DNA of 64,000 nt from Acanthopleura granulata (taxonomy: Eukaryota > Mollusca > Polyplacophora > Chitonida > Chitonidae): the NCBI GenBank assembly GCA_016165875.1, contig JABBOT010000080.1, positions 7,300,759-7,364,758 on the forward strand, given 5' to 3'. Position numbers and translations under genes: made by a program. Shown piece after piece: positions 1-10,680 of the stretch. The notes below the pieces were generated by a model. That model was given only the letters and a program-made list of their open reading frames with translations. It was not told where the DNA came from and did no database searches. Every line of letters begins with the position of its first letter. The first letter of the stretch is position 1.

Positions 1-624
1 AATGTTTATGTTGGCCTTAATTATATTTGCCATAGAATGAGACGTGCAAAATAAAAGACGCAAAAAGCTCACAGGTGGCCTTTTTTCCACAGGCCAAAGT
101 TTTCAAAGCGATCAAAGAATCAATACATGTGGGTTGTCATCGACCGTCAGTATTTAGAAAGAAAAACACAAACTGTTACACCATCCTGCAAAAAAGTAAT
201 TTGATTGAAGTGTTCTTTTTTAATTCTAAAATTATATCCGATTAGATACCACTTCCCGTAGTGAAATCAGGCAAAAAAGATAACTTCGTGATGCTTCTCC
301 TAACCAAGGTTTGTTTGAAGGCTGCTGACGGATCGATGGGTTTCCATTTCCTTCATAGGATATCCAGTGTTAAAAATCGCCTGATTAAGTAATGATTTCT
401 CGATGAGATTTAGATTTTCACCCCAATTAGCTGAGAATAAACGCGGCCGCCTTCTTTTGTAAAGATTTTCGCGACAGTAGATACAGAACTATGGGAAAAA
501 TACCTTGGTTAGTGATGTTAAACGCTGCGACATTTGTGTACTTCAAAAATTCACTCCACATGTGCGAAGAATCATAAAAACAGATTTTTAATCGTATATT
601 TTTCTATTTTCTTATATTAAAATT
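1..624. other. No recognisable feature
   Basis: AT-rich unique-looking DNA. I see no ORF, exon signal or repeat that I can support. It ends where the AT-rich tail of a minus-strand SINE begins. Confidence 0.5.
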
Positions 625-755
625 TATTTTATTTATTTCATTGCTTTTTTACGCCGTACTCAAGAAAATTTCACTTATACGACGGTGGCCAGGGTTAAGC
701 TGGGAGGAAACCGGACCGGGGGAAACACACGATCGTCCTCAGGTTGCTGGGGACC
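625..755 (-). mobile_element. tRNA-derived SINE, 5'-truncated fragment
   Basis: Read on the minus strand, this has the 3' body of the SINE family that recurs through the window: the ggtttcctccc block, the tcgtcgtataagtgaaat block, the gagtacggcgtaaaa block and an AAATAAAT-type tail. The tRNA-like head is missing. It is a dead fragment, and the whole-family structure is best seen in the copy at 50418-50676. Confidence 0.8.
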
Positions 756-1559
756 TAAATCAAAATGTAAACTATAACATTAAGTAGAACCTCTACAGCA
801 CAAATGTTTCGAGATAAATTTGGAAAAGGTATTACGCAAAAAGCGTGGATAAAACCAATAATTTTACGGTCAAGCAATTCTCGTGGGAAATACGTTAAAA
901 CCACAAAGAAAGCTGTGCAGAGAAAACAGTTTTTGTCTGCTGTTGAAGCCACGGTTGAAACGAAATACCTACAGATATATCAGATAACAGTTTCGCCGTC
1001 GGGCGTTCCACACACTTTGTGTTATAAAGTGCGTTTGATCGAGAATTGTTTACATATTAGCAGATTTCATCGCCTTTATAATTCAAGAGCACAAAATGCA
1101 TCCAGTCAGCCTCGTCATTTGTGGGAATAAAAACACCGGATACACTGACCATTGGCAAATAAGGACCGTTATTTTGAGTGCACGAAATGATATCATGCAA
1201 ATGAACAAATACAGATATCGAAGCGTAGTTCTTGAAACGTGAGATTGATCATAGCTTACATGGATGTCGAGAACGCGTCCTTTCTTTAGGGAGATTGATT
1301 TTGTTCTCGATGTTTGCCATGCCTTCCAGGGAGAACTAGAACTGCACACGTTACTTAATATATGATGCCATGTTGTGGACGTGCATCTGTTACATGTAAC
1401 GTACTGTTATTTGGCTTGCACACACCAACACAAATATATCTCAATTAGCTGGATTAATTAGCAGGAGAATAATGAAATCCGTCATATCAGAAAAACAGGC
1501 ACGGTAATTAAAGTAACGTGGTTAAGTTTATGAAAGTCTTCAATTTTGGGTATGTGCAG
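756..1559. other. No supported gene; one lysine-rich 108-codon ORF
   Basis: A plus-strand ORF at 804-1130 starts with ATG and is rich in Lys and Arg. It has no recognised domain and no homologous copy in the window that would test it. I treat it as a probable chance frame. Nothing else is seen here. Confidence 0.3.
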
Positions 1560-2036
1560 CATCTTCTTCGTACGTAAAGCACCCTTGGCATGTAAAAGCA
1601 CCTTAACATGCGAAGGCTTCTCATCAAGTAAAGGTTCCCTTCTAAGTAAAGTTGCCTGTGTAAGTAAAAGCTTCTGCATAAGTAGGAGCAGGCTCCTCCA
1701 TATGTAAAGGCTCGCCTGTATATAAAGGCTGCCCTGCAAGTAAAGGCTCATATGTAAGCAAACATACCTGCGTAAGTAACGCCTGCTGTGTAAGTAAAGC
1801 CCCTTCGTAAGTAAAGGATCATATACATAACAAGTAATTAAAGGCTTATGTGCAAGTAAAGGCCCCTCAGCAACTAAAGCCTGCGTCGTAAGCAAGATAG
1901 GCTCTCCCGTATTAAAGCTATTAAACCTTTTGCGTGAATTAGCACCTGCCCAAATAAGGGCACTTTCGTAATTTAAGGCAGTCCTATTGGTAAAGGGTCA
2001 TCCGTACGTAAAGGCACAATCATAAGTAAAGGAGAT
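1560..2036. repeat. Degenerate minisatellite, about 18-20 bp unit (gtaagtaaaggc core)
   Basis: Words such as gtaagtaaaggc, gtatataaaggc and gcaagtaaaggc recur about every 18-20 bases across almost 480 bp, with many substitutions and small indels. The minus-strand ORF at 1482-1895 owes its repeated Ser-Leu-Tyr words to this periodicity and is not evidence for a protein. A 126-codon minus ORF (1973-2353) overlaps the right edge and is also unsupported. Confidence 0.75.
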
Positions 2037-2689
2037 GGTTTTTGCAAACAGCCTTGTTCGTTTTCGAGAAACTGCAAGCGTAACTGTGAATATGTTGTAA
2101 ATGGAAGTAATATGTGATGTACTCTGAAATGAGCGCAAAAAGTTTTATTCAAGTTTATTAACTCCACCTGCTCTTGTTTTGGTAAGATATGATGTAATCC
2201 ATTCGATTCTCCACGAATATTTAAAAATGGAAATCGATTATACCGACTTTCACATTCACGAGCAGGTGATATACGCGCAAATATCGCAACGTGAACTGCT
2301 CCTACACCGGTAAAGGAAATGAAACTGTACATAAATCTATTTGCAGTTGACATGTTTTAATCTCTGAATGATATAGATAGTTGACTTTCTCAGGTATCGT
2401 GTAGGCCAGATTGATATTGAAGATATTCATCAGCATTCGTTCCCAGCTGACCCCGTGTGTGATGGACGGCGTGATAGGGTAGGGTAGGTTGTTTGTTTCC
2501 TACCTTGTTCGGACTTTTCGTAATGATTTCAAACGTACAACTTTCCTAAGCACATTTTTTCCCCCTTAACGTCATTCACATTTAGGTTGATAGACACAAA
2601 GGAAAAATTTTCCAAAGAATATTGCGGCGTGAAGAAAACATACATATAACACTGTCACTCCTGTTTCAAGCCTCATATGTGTAAATAAT
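2037..2689. other. No supported gene
   Basis: Apart from the tail of the minisatellite and the unsupported minus ORF ending inside it, I see no repeat, exon signal or RNA gene here. Confidence 0.4.
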
Positions 2690-2806
2690 CAAAGCTCTGC
2701 CAGAAACTTGCGGATGATCGTGTGTTTCTCCTCAGTTTCCTCCCATCACGATGCTTGCAGCAAGTCGTATATGTGAAACTACAGTCAAATGAATAAATAA
2801 ATAAGT
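2690..2806 (+). mobile_element. SINE fragment, plus orientation, internally deleted
   Basis: The sequence follows the SINE 3' body: a gcggatgatcgtg block, a tttcctccca block and a degenerate tcgtatatgtgaaa block, then jumps to the tail aaatgaataaataaataa. The gagtacggcgtaaaac block is missing, so it is an old deleted copy. Confidence 0.7.
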
Positions 2807-2819
2807 TCCATCTTGCTGA

Positions 2820-2890
2820 TCGATTGATTAGCTTTTTAACGCCATACTCAAGAGGCTTCCACCCAAAAGGCGGAGGTTAGTTTTATGGAT
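2820..2890 (-). mobile_element. SINE 3' fragment, minus orientation
   Basis: The segment has tgattagctttttaacgc followed by atactcaagag, which is the reversed 3' end of the SINE family. It lies about 15 bp from the plus-strand fragment at 2690-2806, so the two tails face each other. Confidence 0.55.
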
Positions 2891-3194
2891 GGAGAAAACC
2901 CGAGTACCAACTCGAGTACCAGCCGGAGTGCCAATGATAAAACGCGGACCTTTGGCGTCTCATTGACGAACTTACAGATTTGCGCGCAACGCGCAGACGT
3001 TTAGTACCGTATGCACATGGATCTGGTTTAGGTATATTTTGAAATTAATCACAAATCACTTTCCACATATTCAACTGATTATTTCACGACAAAAACGTAT
3101 ATGCTTATATCATTTCCCTCATTATGTGTGTCAGCCTTACGAACAATCCAAATAAAGATAAGATTTTTGAGACTATATTTCATAGAATATCGAT
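2891..3194. other. No recognisable feature
   Basis: No ORF, repeat or splice signal that I can support. It separates two SINE copies. Confidence 0.45.
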
Positions 3195-3330
3195 CCCCGA
3201 GCAACCGGCGGATGGCCGTGGGCTTCCCTCGGGCACTGACCGATTTCCTCCCACCATAATGCTGACCGCCGTCGTATAGGTGAAATATTCTTGAGTATGG
3301 CGTAAAACACCAATCAAATAAATAAATAAA
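3195..3330 (+). mobile_element. tRNA-derived SINE, 5'-truncated
   Basis: A well-preserved 3' body: gcggatggccgtgggcttcc, then the ccaccataatgctg, cgtcgtataggtgaaat and gagtatggcgtaaaacacca blocks and an (AAAT)n tail. The tRNA-like head is absent, as in most copies here. A poorly preserved tail-like stretch follows near 3420-3465, but it is too weak to call. Confidence 0.88.
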
Positions 3331-3564
3331 GACATCTCTCTACTTTTTAAAAATGTAATTTACAGAATAGGTCATACTTTTTAAAGAATGTATTTAATAA
3401 AAACTTTCCTACTTTTTCAGGAGTATAGTTTTGAACATGGAGTAAAATCTTAATTACATAAATAAGTAGATTTTATGTTCTAGATTTCATTGCTCTCCTA
3501 TATTATTTGGCTGACGCGGGCCATGGTTTTTCCTTACAGACCTAATTTTTTTTGTTTCTTAACC

Positions 3565-3800
3565 TGGAATTTGTTATTGCTCACAGTGTATTTCTTGTTA
3601 CTAATTCAGGGTTTGTTATTGATCACAGTTTTCCTTTTGTTCCTAATCCACGGTTTTCTTATTGTTTGCAATCTTATTCCCGTTAGAAACGTTGTTCACC
3701 TTGTCCTTATTGTTACTAATCCAGTGTTTGTTATTGTTCACCGTGTTGTTCTTGTTACTAATCGGGAGTTTGTTATTGTTCACAGTGTTCTTTTGACTCA
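3565..3800. repeat. Imperfect tandem repeat, about 45 bp unit (ttgttattg..cacagtg)
   Basis: The phrase tttgttattg followed by ctcacagtg, atcacagt or ttcaccgtg and then cttgttactaat recurs four to five times. The hydrophobic plus-strand ORF at 3490-3810 and the Asn-rich minus ORF at 3643-3831 come from this repeat and are not supported as genes. Confidence 0.7.
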
Positions 3801-6614
3801 TAATCATTAGGTGGATATTTGAAATGCGCATGCATCATTAAATTACTTTTTGATTCAATACTGCTAAAACGCCATTTCGGTTTTATGTCGAACTTTTTTT
3901 ACAGCAGCCTCAAACAAGTTTATAGAGAAACAGAGGACGAATTTGAATAATAATTGAGGCTTTGAAGGGTAAAATATTCGAACTCACTTGCACGCTGTGA
4001 GAACCATTATTACCCTGATGGAAATTTCCCAATACCACTGATCAATGCAAAGCCTGTCTCAAGGTGCAAAGACGTATGAGATAAACAAACATCACAGCTC
4101 TTCACTGACTAGGGTTGAGTTTCTTAAGCAGAGAAATTGGGCTTACTTTTTCTGCGAAACTTTTTGCCAAAACATTAAATTCAGCCACTGTAGCCCCCTG
4201 ACTGTGCAAGGTAATTCCTTATCTGCGGAAAGTTTTCGGCATGGGCTGTAGATTGGCAGGTTAGATTAGAATAAACAGTTATTTAAAATACTCTCCAGCA
4301 GCTTCCTTGCAAGGGACAGTCATTGGCGTCGACCCCCTTCACTTGAACGGAATTGCAGATTATAAAGGGGCACAGGCTTTCCGTTGCCTTAAAAACGCTC
4401 TCTGAAGGGCTCTTAGCATTTTAATGGGAAAACTCAATCTCAATAATGAAATACATGAAAAAGGAGACCCTCGCGGTCTAAATTCCAGACAGGACAAGCT
4501 AAAGAGCCCATTACAGCCAATATAGATTGTGTAAAAGTTGTAATTCGGCGAACGCTTCCTCATGAGAGGGTAAAAAAGAACATAAAAAGGTCATCAAAAC
4601 AAGTTCAGGGCGTTTTCAAATCGAGAAACTGATACATTGTTCATTATATATTATCTGTCCTAAAACTGTTTGACGAGATCCATCGCTCGTCTCCTCCAGG
4701 GCTGGGTTAAAATTTAAATGTTTAAAGATTTTGTCCGGGCAGGGGGATTCCTTCACCAAAGAAAATGTCAAATTACAGCACCGAGTCTTTAAGTATAGAC
4801 AAAACTGTCCACCCTTGTTAAAAATGACGAATTCCCCAGTGAGGAAAAAAAAACCTAAAGAAGGCTGATTGATAAAAAGCAAACTATCCACAAAAGACAG
4901 AAGGGCCATGCCTTCTTTTTTGGAGGGAAACTTTGCAGCGCGCTTAAGTAGTTTTTACATTCTGCAGTGGTTATCCAGTTCACAGTTAAATTGATGCTTT
5001 CTGAACGGTCGGATTCCTGTTAGTAGACAAACATGGACATCGATACTAATGACCACCTTACAGATCTGCTAATAGAGTCATCAACAGCAATACTCATGTG
5101 AATTATTCATGGAACAATTAGCTCAATAGCAAACATATCCCAAGAATGCATGCATTCACTGGTATTCTGGCTAAAAAAAATCATGAATAACGGGACTGTT
5201 TTAATAGGAGCTCCTGTTCGTGGTCGTTGGTGGCGTAAAGAAAACATTGCCATAAAACTGGTACCAAACCGTACAGGCAAGCATGGTAACCGCCTTTAGT
5301 TCGCATGCGTGAAGAGCATCGGTAGCTGTACGTTCACACAGGATACAATGCGAGAGCTTAAGTGCCAAGGGCACCTCGGGTTGTTTGCTATTGGTCGATA
5401 ATGGAGTAATTGAACGACTGTAAACTGTGAGAATTACCAGTATAAACGCATGGAAGGTTGAGGCAATTCTACCTCTTATCCTTCATTGCGTGTGCCTTTA
5501 GCTCTAATGAGCAAAACCTCCATCAAACTAATGACCTCTAAGTTAACGGGGAAGGTCAAGTAACTGGCTTGCAACGCACGCGATTTAGTATTAGTTATCA
5601 GAATGCTGCTGATAAGCAAGCAGTAAATCATTGCTCTTATGACTTTTGATTCTGTCATTAAAGAGCATGCATATGGCGTAAATGGCATCATATTTAGTTG
5701 ATAATGAGTGTTTTCAAAGCTCCCTATAGCAACGTGAGTCGCGATACATCAACCGACCATTTACCTGTTACGTGCGCCAATATCTCTGAGCGAACTCACC
5801 CAAGGTAAACGGCCCTCCCTCCCCCACCAACCCACACATATACTTCCACGCTCCGTCACTTTCGGCTATACAACAACGTTGAAATTTAATATCTCGATAA
5901 CGGAATGACAGAAGTGAAATAAAAACTGTTTATGTCTTGTGCACCTCTTGCATTTACCCTTAATTGCATCGATTTAGTTCACTTCATCAAACCCTATGAA
6001 GGTATCACTTTCACCAGAAATGACTAAAGAGCACCTTGTCAGCGAAGGGTGGGAAACTTGTGGAAATACCATTATTAACAAAATCATATACCGGAAAATA
6101 ACCAATTGTAACCATACCTCATACAGAAAACTAATGAGAATCTACAGGGTAAACAGATTACTCAAGTTTTCATTATACGCCAAAAGCAGCTGAGACTTAT
6201 TTGAGTTGCATTGCTTTAGATACAAACAAGAAAGAAAGAAATATTATACAACCCTGCCATAAAAGCCCTGAGAAACATCAGCTGTATTTCCCAAACATTA
6301 ATTAAGCATGGGAAAGGCATATATGCTTTCTGGGATGAGACATTTTATTATTCCATTTGACTTGACTGTGCAAAAATATTGCTTTTAAGTCAGCCTTACA
6401 TGGAATTGAAATTAAATACAGCGGACGAATTTCTTCTTCTGGAGATATACTCCACAAATGTACCTGATATATGAAAAGCAGAACCTCGTTTCCAAGTTTA
6501 CAAAAACGAATTGCGTGTTAATTATAAACATAAGAAGTTCTCTTTGTCTTTTCTACCTACTCACTACGACTTCAGCTTCTCATTCCATAGACCAGTGTAA
6601 AAGAAATATTGAGA
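3801..6614. other. 2.8 kb without a supported gene
   Basis: Short ORFs of 65-97 codons occur on both strands (for example 4616-4909 minus and 5476-5691 minus). None has a recognisable domain, splice context or homologous copy in the window. Nothing resembling an RNA gene or SINE is seen. It is probably intergenic or intronic. Confidence 0.4.
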
Positions 6615-6825
6615 TATTTATTTATTTGATCGTTGTTGTACGTCGTACTCAAGAATACTTCACTTATACGGCCAGCATTATGGTGGGAGGAAATCGGTCA
6701 GAGCCCGGGGGAAACCCACGATCATCCACAGGTTGCTGGCAAACCTTCCCACGCTGGAGAGAAAGCCATCAAGGGCTGAAGTTGAACTCACAGCGACCGC
6801 ATTGGTGGGAGGCTTCTGCGTCATA
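6615..6825 (-). mobile_element. tRNA-derived SINE, nearly complete body plus part of the head
   Basis: On the minus strand it runs from ccaatgcggtcgctgtgagt (B-box side of the tRNA-like head) through the tccagcgtgggaaggttt, cgtgggtttcccccgggctc and ccaccataatgctgg blocks to an AAATAAAT tail. The 145-codon plus ORF (6458-6895) and the 61-codon minus ORF lie inside or across it and are repeat-derived. Confidence 0.88.
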
Positions 6826-7307
6826 TATCTCCATAATACTAACCATTTGTACATGTACCACATACCGATCTAAAAGACAACAGCATGGAGGTTAATACCA
6901 TAACAGTCTCTGAAAATACAGCCGTTGAAATACAGCCTCTCGTAAATTTAACTCAGTCACGGGTTTATTCTAAGTGGAAATGTACATGTTCCTAGAACAA
7001 AGCCTTAAGCAGAATTAGGTACCTAAAAATGATGTTCCTTACTTTATACATGTATAAGACGTTTCTGTCTAAAGCTACCCAAACTGCTGTGTTCGCATCA
7101 CATTTAACAAACAGGAAAAGAAATCAGTGTAAAGGGACTAGGCCTCGGAGATGTCCACCAGCTAAATTCAGGTTTATGTAGGTATAAAAATCATCAGATC
7201 AGAGCCAAATCTTACTGAACTTCACAAAAACTTTCGGTGAAATGAAATGTAGGGTACAGACAACACGGTATCTACACTGTACATGAGCAAGACACTTTTG
7301 AGTCAGG
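6826..7307. other. No recognisable feature
   Basis: AT-rich DNA between a SINE and a MITE-like element. I see no supported ORF or RNA. Confidence 0.45.
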
Positions 7308-7481
7308 AAATAAAACACCAGTGTTTTAATTAAAAACACTTTCCATCTAAATGTGTGTAGAGAGTGTTTGTAATTGGTTGTAAAACACTTTTATGGCAAA
7401 AGTATTTTGATAGATGATACTTTATTACTCTAGGGTCCAGTCACCCTGTTCACTAGTCACTAAAACACGTGTGTTTTATTT
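7308..7481. mobile_element. MITE-like element with about 20-bp terminal inverted repeats
   Basis: The left end reads aaataaaacac..gtgtttta. The right end, reverse-complemented, reads aaataaaacac..gtgtttta as well, so the termini pair. Each terminus contains its own AAAACAC/GTGTTTT palindrome, and the inside repeats aaaacactttt words. There is no ORF, as expected for a non-autonomous DNA element of about 175 bp. I could not identify a clear target-site duplication. Confidence 0.6.
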
Positions 7482-8571
7482 GTAAGAAAGCGAATTACCT
7501 CAGTCAGTGAAAGCTCGGCTCCATGATATTTATCCTTGTGATTATTTTTGTGCTTACCAATGTTAACCCATTGCCTTTTTTCACAAAAATATGGGAAATT
7601 CCAATTTTTTGGAGTAAATGTGTCTCCCACAGGCTTAAATGAGTGAGATACATTTACCCACTAAATTTCATATTATATACATAAATAGGTCATGCATTAC
7701 GTATTATTAAAAAAATTATCACAGATTATTTCTTACTGAATCAGTGTTTCCTCCATATAGTCAAATTAATAAATATATTCTATAGGTTTTAAAACTTTAA
7801 TGGGACGTAGCAAGTAATATGCCATATATGTATACTTTATGGTAAACTATCATAAGTCGGTGTAGTATAAGTAATCCGTGTATTTGCTACTGTTTATTTT
7901 TTTATGCAGTATATTTACTGCTTAAACATGCATATTGCATATTGAGTGTTCTTAATAAGAGCCTAGCTATATGCAGTGTCTTGTATTTTGATGCTTTACT
8001 GTTCCCTGCAAATTACTTCATAAATAAAACAATATTATAAAAACAATATATGTGATGTATAAAACGCAGATAAATAAAGTGTTTTGTTCCGGATCAGCTT
8101 TCTTGACCTCTTCAAACCTACCGAAAGCACCCGAAGCCAGTTCCGAGCGCTAATGGACGTTATGTGTATTATCTTCAAGTTTAGACACAACATCTCCAAT
8201 AATGTTATACTATTCTTAAAGGTTATGACTCTCAGAGACATTAAACGTATCTATGAAGTAAAGGACATGGAACTTACGCACGCTTGCGATGATGCCAGTG
8301 TCTCAGTGGAATACATTCTGTCGCCGATGATTAGGAAGGTTGTGAACCTGCCATAGATCACCGAATTATTGATTATCTCTGTTTCAAATCCTAGTAAAAC
8401 TGTGACGTATGCATCCACGCTTGTTTGTCTGGCACTCAGCAATAAAAATTACTTAGAGCAAAATTGCCTGTGTTAGTTTAATGTGACTGATTTGATACCG
8501 TTCCGTATTTTAGGAAATAAATGACTTCGTGTCTAAGTTTGACTTCTTATTTAAACTGTCATTTTTTGCAG
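7482..8571. other. No firm gene; possible upstream exon near 8236-8356
   Basis: An AT-rich stretch. A plus-strand ORF (8084-8356) becomes protein-like after a possible acceptor (ctctcag, ending near 8235), with charged residues such as IKRIYEVKDMELTHACDD, and runs to a stop near 8356. It could belong with the candidate exon at 8572-8704, but the stop makes a direct join uncertain. Overlapping minus ORFs are taken as shadows. Confidence 0.25.
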
Positions 8572-8704
8572 CACGCCCAAAACGATAAAGATATCACTTA
8601 CAACAAATCTGAAGCAGAGCTGGAGCCTAAATTTGCCATCTTCAGAGAATCATATCCATTCATGGACAGTGTTGTGGCTTCTGGCGACACAGAAAGTATA
8701 TCTG
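8572..8704 (+). CDS. Candidate internal exon of unknown protein
   Basis: A 133-bp open stretch bounded by a good acceptor (a T-rich tract ending ttttttgcag at 8562-8571) and a good donor (tctg|gtaagc at 8705). In the open frame it encodes an acidic and polar peptide, with words such as DKDITYNKSEAELEPKF and YPFMDSVVASGD. The surrounding ORF continues through both splice sites, so openness alone is weak evidence; the paired splice signals are what raise it. I do not recognise a family. Neighbours are MITE-like repeats, so a transposon origin is possible. No other copy exists in the window to test conservation. Confidence 0.3.
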
Positions 8705-9103
8705 GTAAGCGAATAGTGCTATTCATCTGCAACATCCAAAAATCTATTCCCAGTATGTTCGTGATTGCTTCAGGATTTTGTGACTAACCAGGACTATAAA
8801 GCCTAACAGTCAGTTGGAAAAAAATTAACCACACCCTACAAAAATGATTGGAATTGAACAGTGCGCTGTTTGTATTTTGTCTGCAAGATTATTTGCCACT
8901 CAATGTGTCTGCAAGGCTTTGTTCTTGGGCTTTTTCATCGAGTTCTTACAAGCAAAATATATAAAATTTTCAATTATTATCCGTTTTTGCATTTTCCTCT
9001 TTATTCATAGTGCCATGGGGGGCGGTTTCAGGAGTTAATTCATCTTAGGCCGCAATGTGCTCTTCAACCAATTTGCAGATAACTCAAAATATGGTATTTA
9101 GAA
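8705..9103. other. Intron-like or intergenic DNA
   Basis: It follows the donor of the candidate exon. A 64-codon ORF at 8844-9038 is unsupported. Nothing else is seen. Confidence 0.3.
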
Positions 9104-9241
9104 ACACTGTTAAAGTGTATTCATTAATTCTGTTTTATTTTTAAAAGCTTTATGTATAAACACTGACAGTATTTTTACAGTGGGGACAAGCTTAAAAACA
9201 CTTTTTAAGTGTTTTGATTTCAAACACTTTATAATTACAGT
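9104..9241. mobile_element. Second MITE-like element (acactgt..aaagtgt ends)
   Basis: The left end aacactgttaaagtgt pairs with the reverse complement of the right end aacactttataattacagtg. A perfect-looking inner palindrome, aaacactttttaagtgttt, lies near 9195-9215. Related AAACACTTT words occur in the element at 7308-7481, but the termini differ. There is no ORF. Confidence 0.5.
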
Positions 9242-9844
9242 GTATCCTCCAATCCACACGCGGTATTATGACTTAAAATTGAACGTACTTTCAAACTGCT
9301 AGCCACGTAGCTGAAAAATACATATCGTTCACAATGTATGAATCAATGTTAGACTTCGACACCGGCAACAAATTCACAAAGAAGGTACCTTGTTGGTGGG
9401 TCAACACAGTGAGCATAGATTCAGGTAGTTTAACGGAAAAGGAATCGGCACGATTTCAAACACCAAAGACTGAAACAGCAATGTCCTCTAATGTAAACGA
9501 AGCTGTATTATTCTCTCTGTATTTTCTCTATTCATTGACTTTGTGGAGAAAAAGCGGAATGTCTGTTTTCGGTAGGAGAATTGACGAATTCAAAGGCAGG
9601 AAGCAGCATTCGGAAAGCTCGGAATTTAGTAACTGATTACCAGTTATACTTTTCCAGCTACTCAGTAAAGAAGCACTATAAATATGTCGAAACTGGAACT
9701 AACCAGATAACAGCGCCCTGGTACAGTACGACCAAAATAGTTTTGTGAGCGAACAAATGCACCAAACATCGATTCTATACCAGTGGGATACCCAACTACC
9801 TAATGACTGTTGCGCTTACCTTGTTAGTACCGATCGTCTGTGAG
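9242..9844. other. No supported gene; 100-codon ORF at 9334-9636
   Basis: The plus ORF begins MYESMLDFDTGNKF and contains a possible donor (ttcag|gtagtt near 9425), so its first 30 codons could be an exon. No domain is recognised and there is no second copy. I rate it near chance. Confidence 0.2.
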
Positions 9845-10680
9845 CTATTTTCGCGCCGTCACGGGAAATTCAGCTGTGCGTGCTGTCTGGTAGTTTCCGT
9901 GAAGTGAGCCCTTACTCGCTTGGAACGTCAACCACGGATCGCGCCGCATCGGATGAGCTCCGTTCCACTTGGTCACATTGCCCATTACCGTTGGCGAGCG
10001 AATGCGTGAAGAAGTGGGATGTCAGTTGTCACTGCACAATACCGCATTTACGTTTGTCCCATGGCATCTGCCGAACGGCTGGGGAAAACAACTTCTAAAA
10101 AGACAGTAGGAGTTACTAATCTGTGGATACGTCAATAGCATGGTTAAGATTTGGAATTCGCGTAATCACACATGGTTGTCTGCAAGTGACAGGCTCCCGT
10201 CACCGACAATGGAGGTACTGCCGATGCCTGACTCCCTGTGGACCCGTGGAAAGAAGTTATTGGCAGGCCAGACAACGAGATTACTGTTAGTCGTAAAGAT
10301 ATATTGACTCTTTGCAAACTGTCATCCTCCGCAACTAGCCCAGTGGATACACTTGTAAGGAACGCGGGTAAAGATGTCGGTGCAGGTGTTGTTCTCGTTG
10401 ATGATGGTTTTGTGCGTTGGACACAGGGCCAGAACATGAACGGCTCCAAATTCGGCCACGGACCTTCTTTTAACGGCCACAATTGGCCCGAGGATCGTTG
10501 CAATTGTCAAGCAATTACCAACCACAGCGACGGATTTACTCGGAAAAATCGGCCGCTGTGTTTAGGATCATTGTGAACGCTTGTGGTTTATCGAAGCGCA
10601 CGCGTCCAAGTCACGTAACCCATCTAGTGCTGGCCTTCATAACGACACCGGACGAAGCCCTTTGGTCTTCGTGATTGAAG
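9845..10680. other. Locally GC-rich segment with overlapping ORFs on both strands
   Basis: Visibly richer in G and C than its surroundings. ORFs of 60-119 codons occur in several frames: plus 9880-10098 and 10238-10576, minus 10144-10503 and 10322-10525. One plus frame has a Gly, Asn and His-rich stretch (NGSKFGHGPSFNGHNWPED). One minus frame has a hydrophobic stretch (CLTIATILGPIVAV). I cannot decide which strand, if any, is coding. High GC alone lengthens random ORFs. It may be an old exon, pseudogene or promoter region. Confidence 0.3.

Noticed and set aside
1482..1895. 137-codon minus ORF as a gene
   Set aside because: It lies in the degenerate minisatellite; its repeated residues come from the DNA period.
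3490..3831. Hydrophobic 106-codon plus ORF as a membrane protein, and the Asn-rich minus ORF
   Set aside because: Both are translations of an imperfect 45-bp tandem repeat.
6458..6895. 145-codon plus ORF
   Set aside because: More than half of it is a reversed SINE copy.
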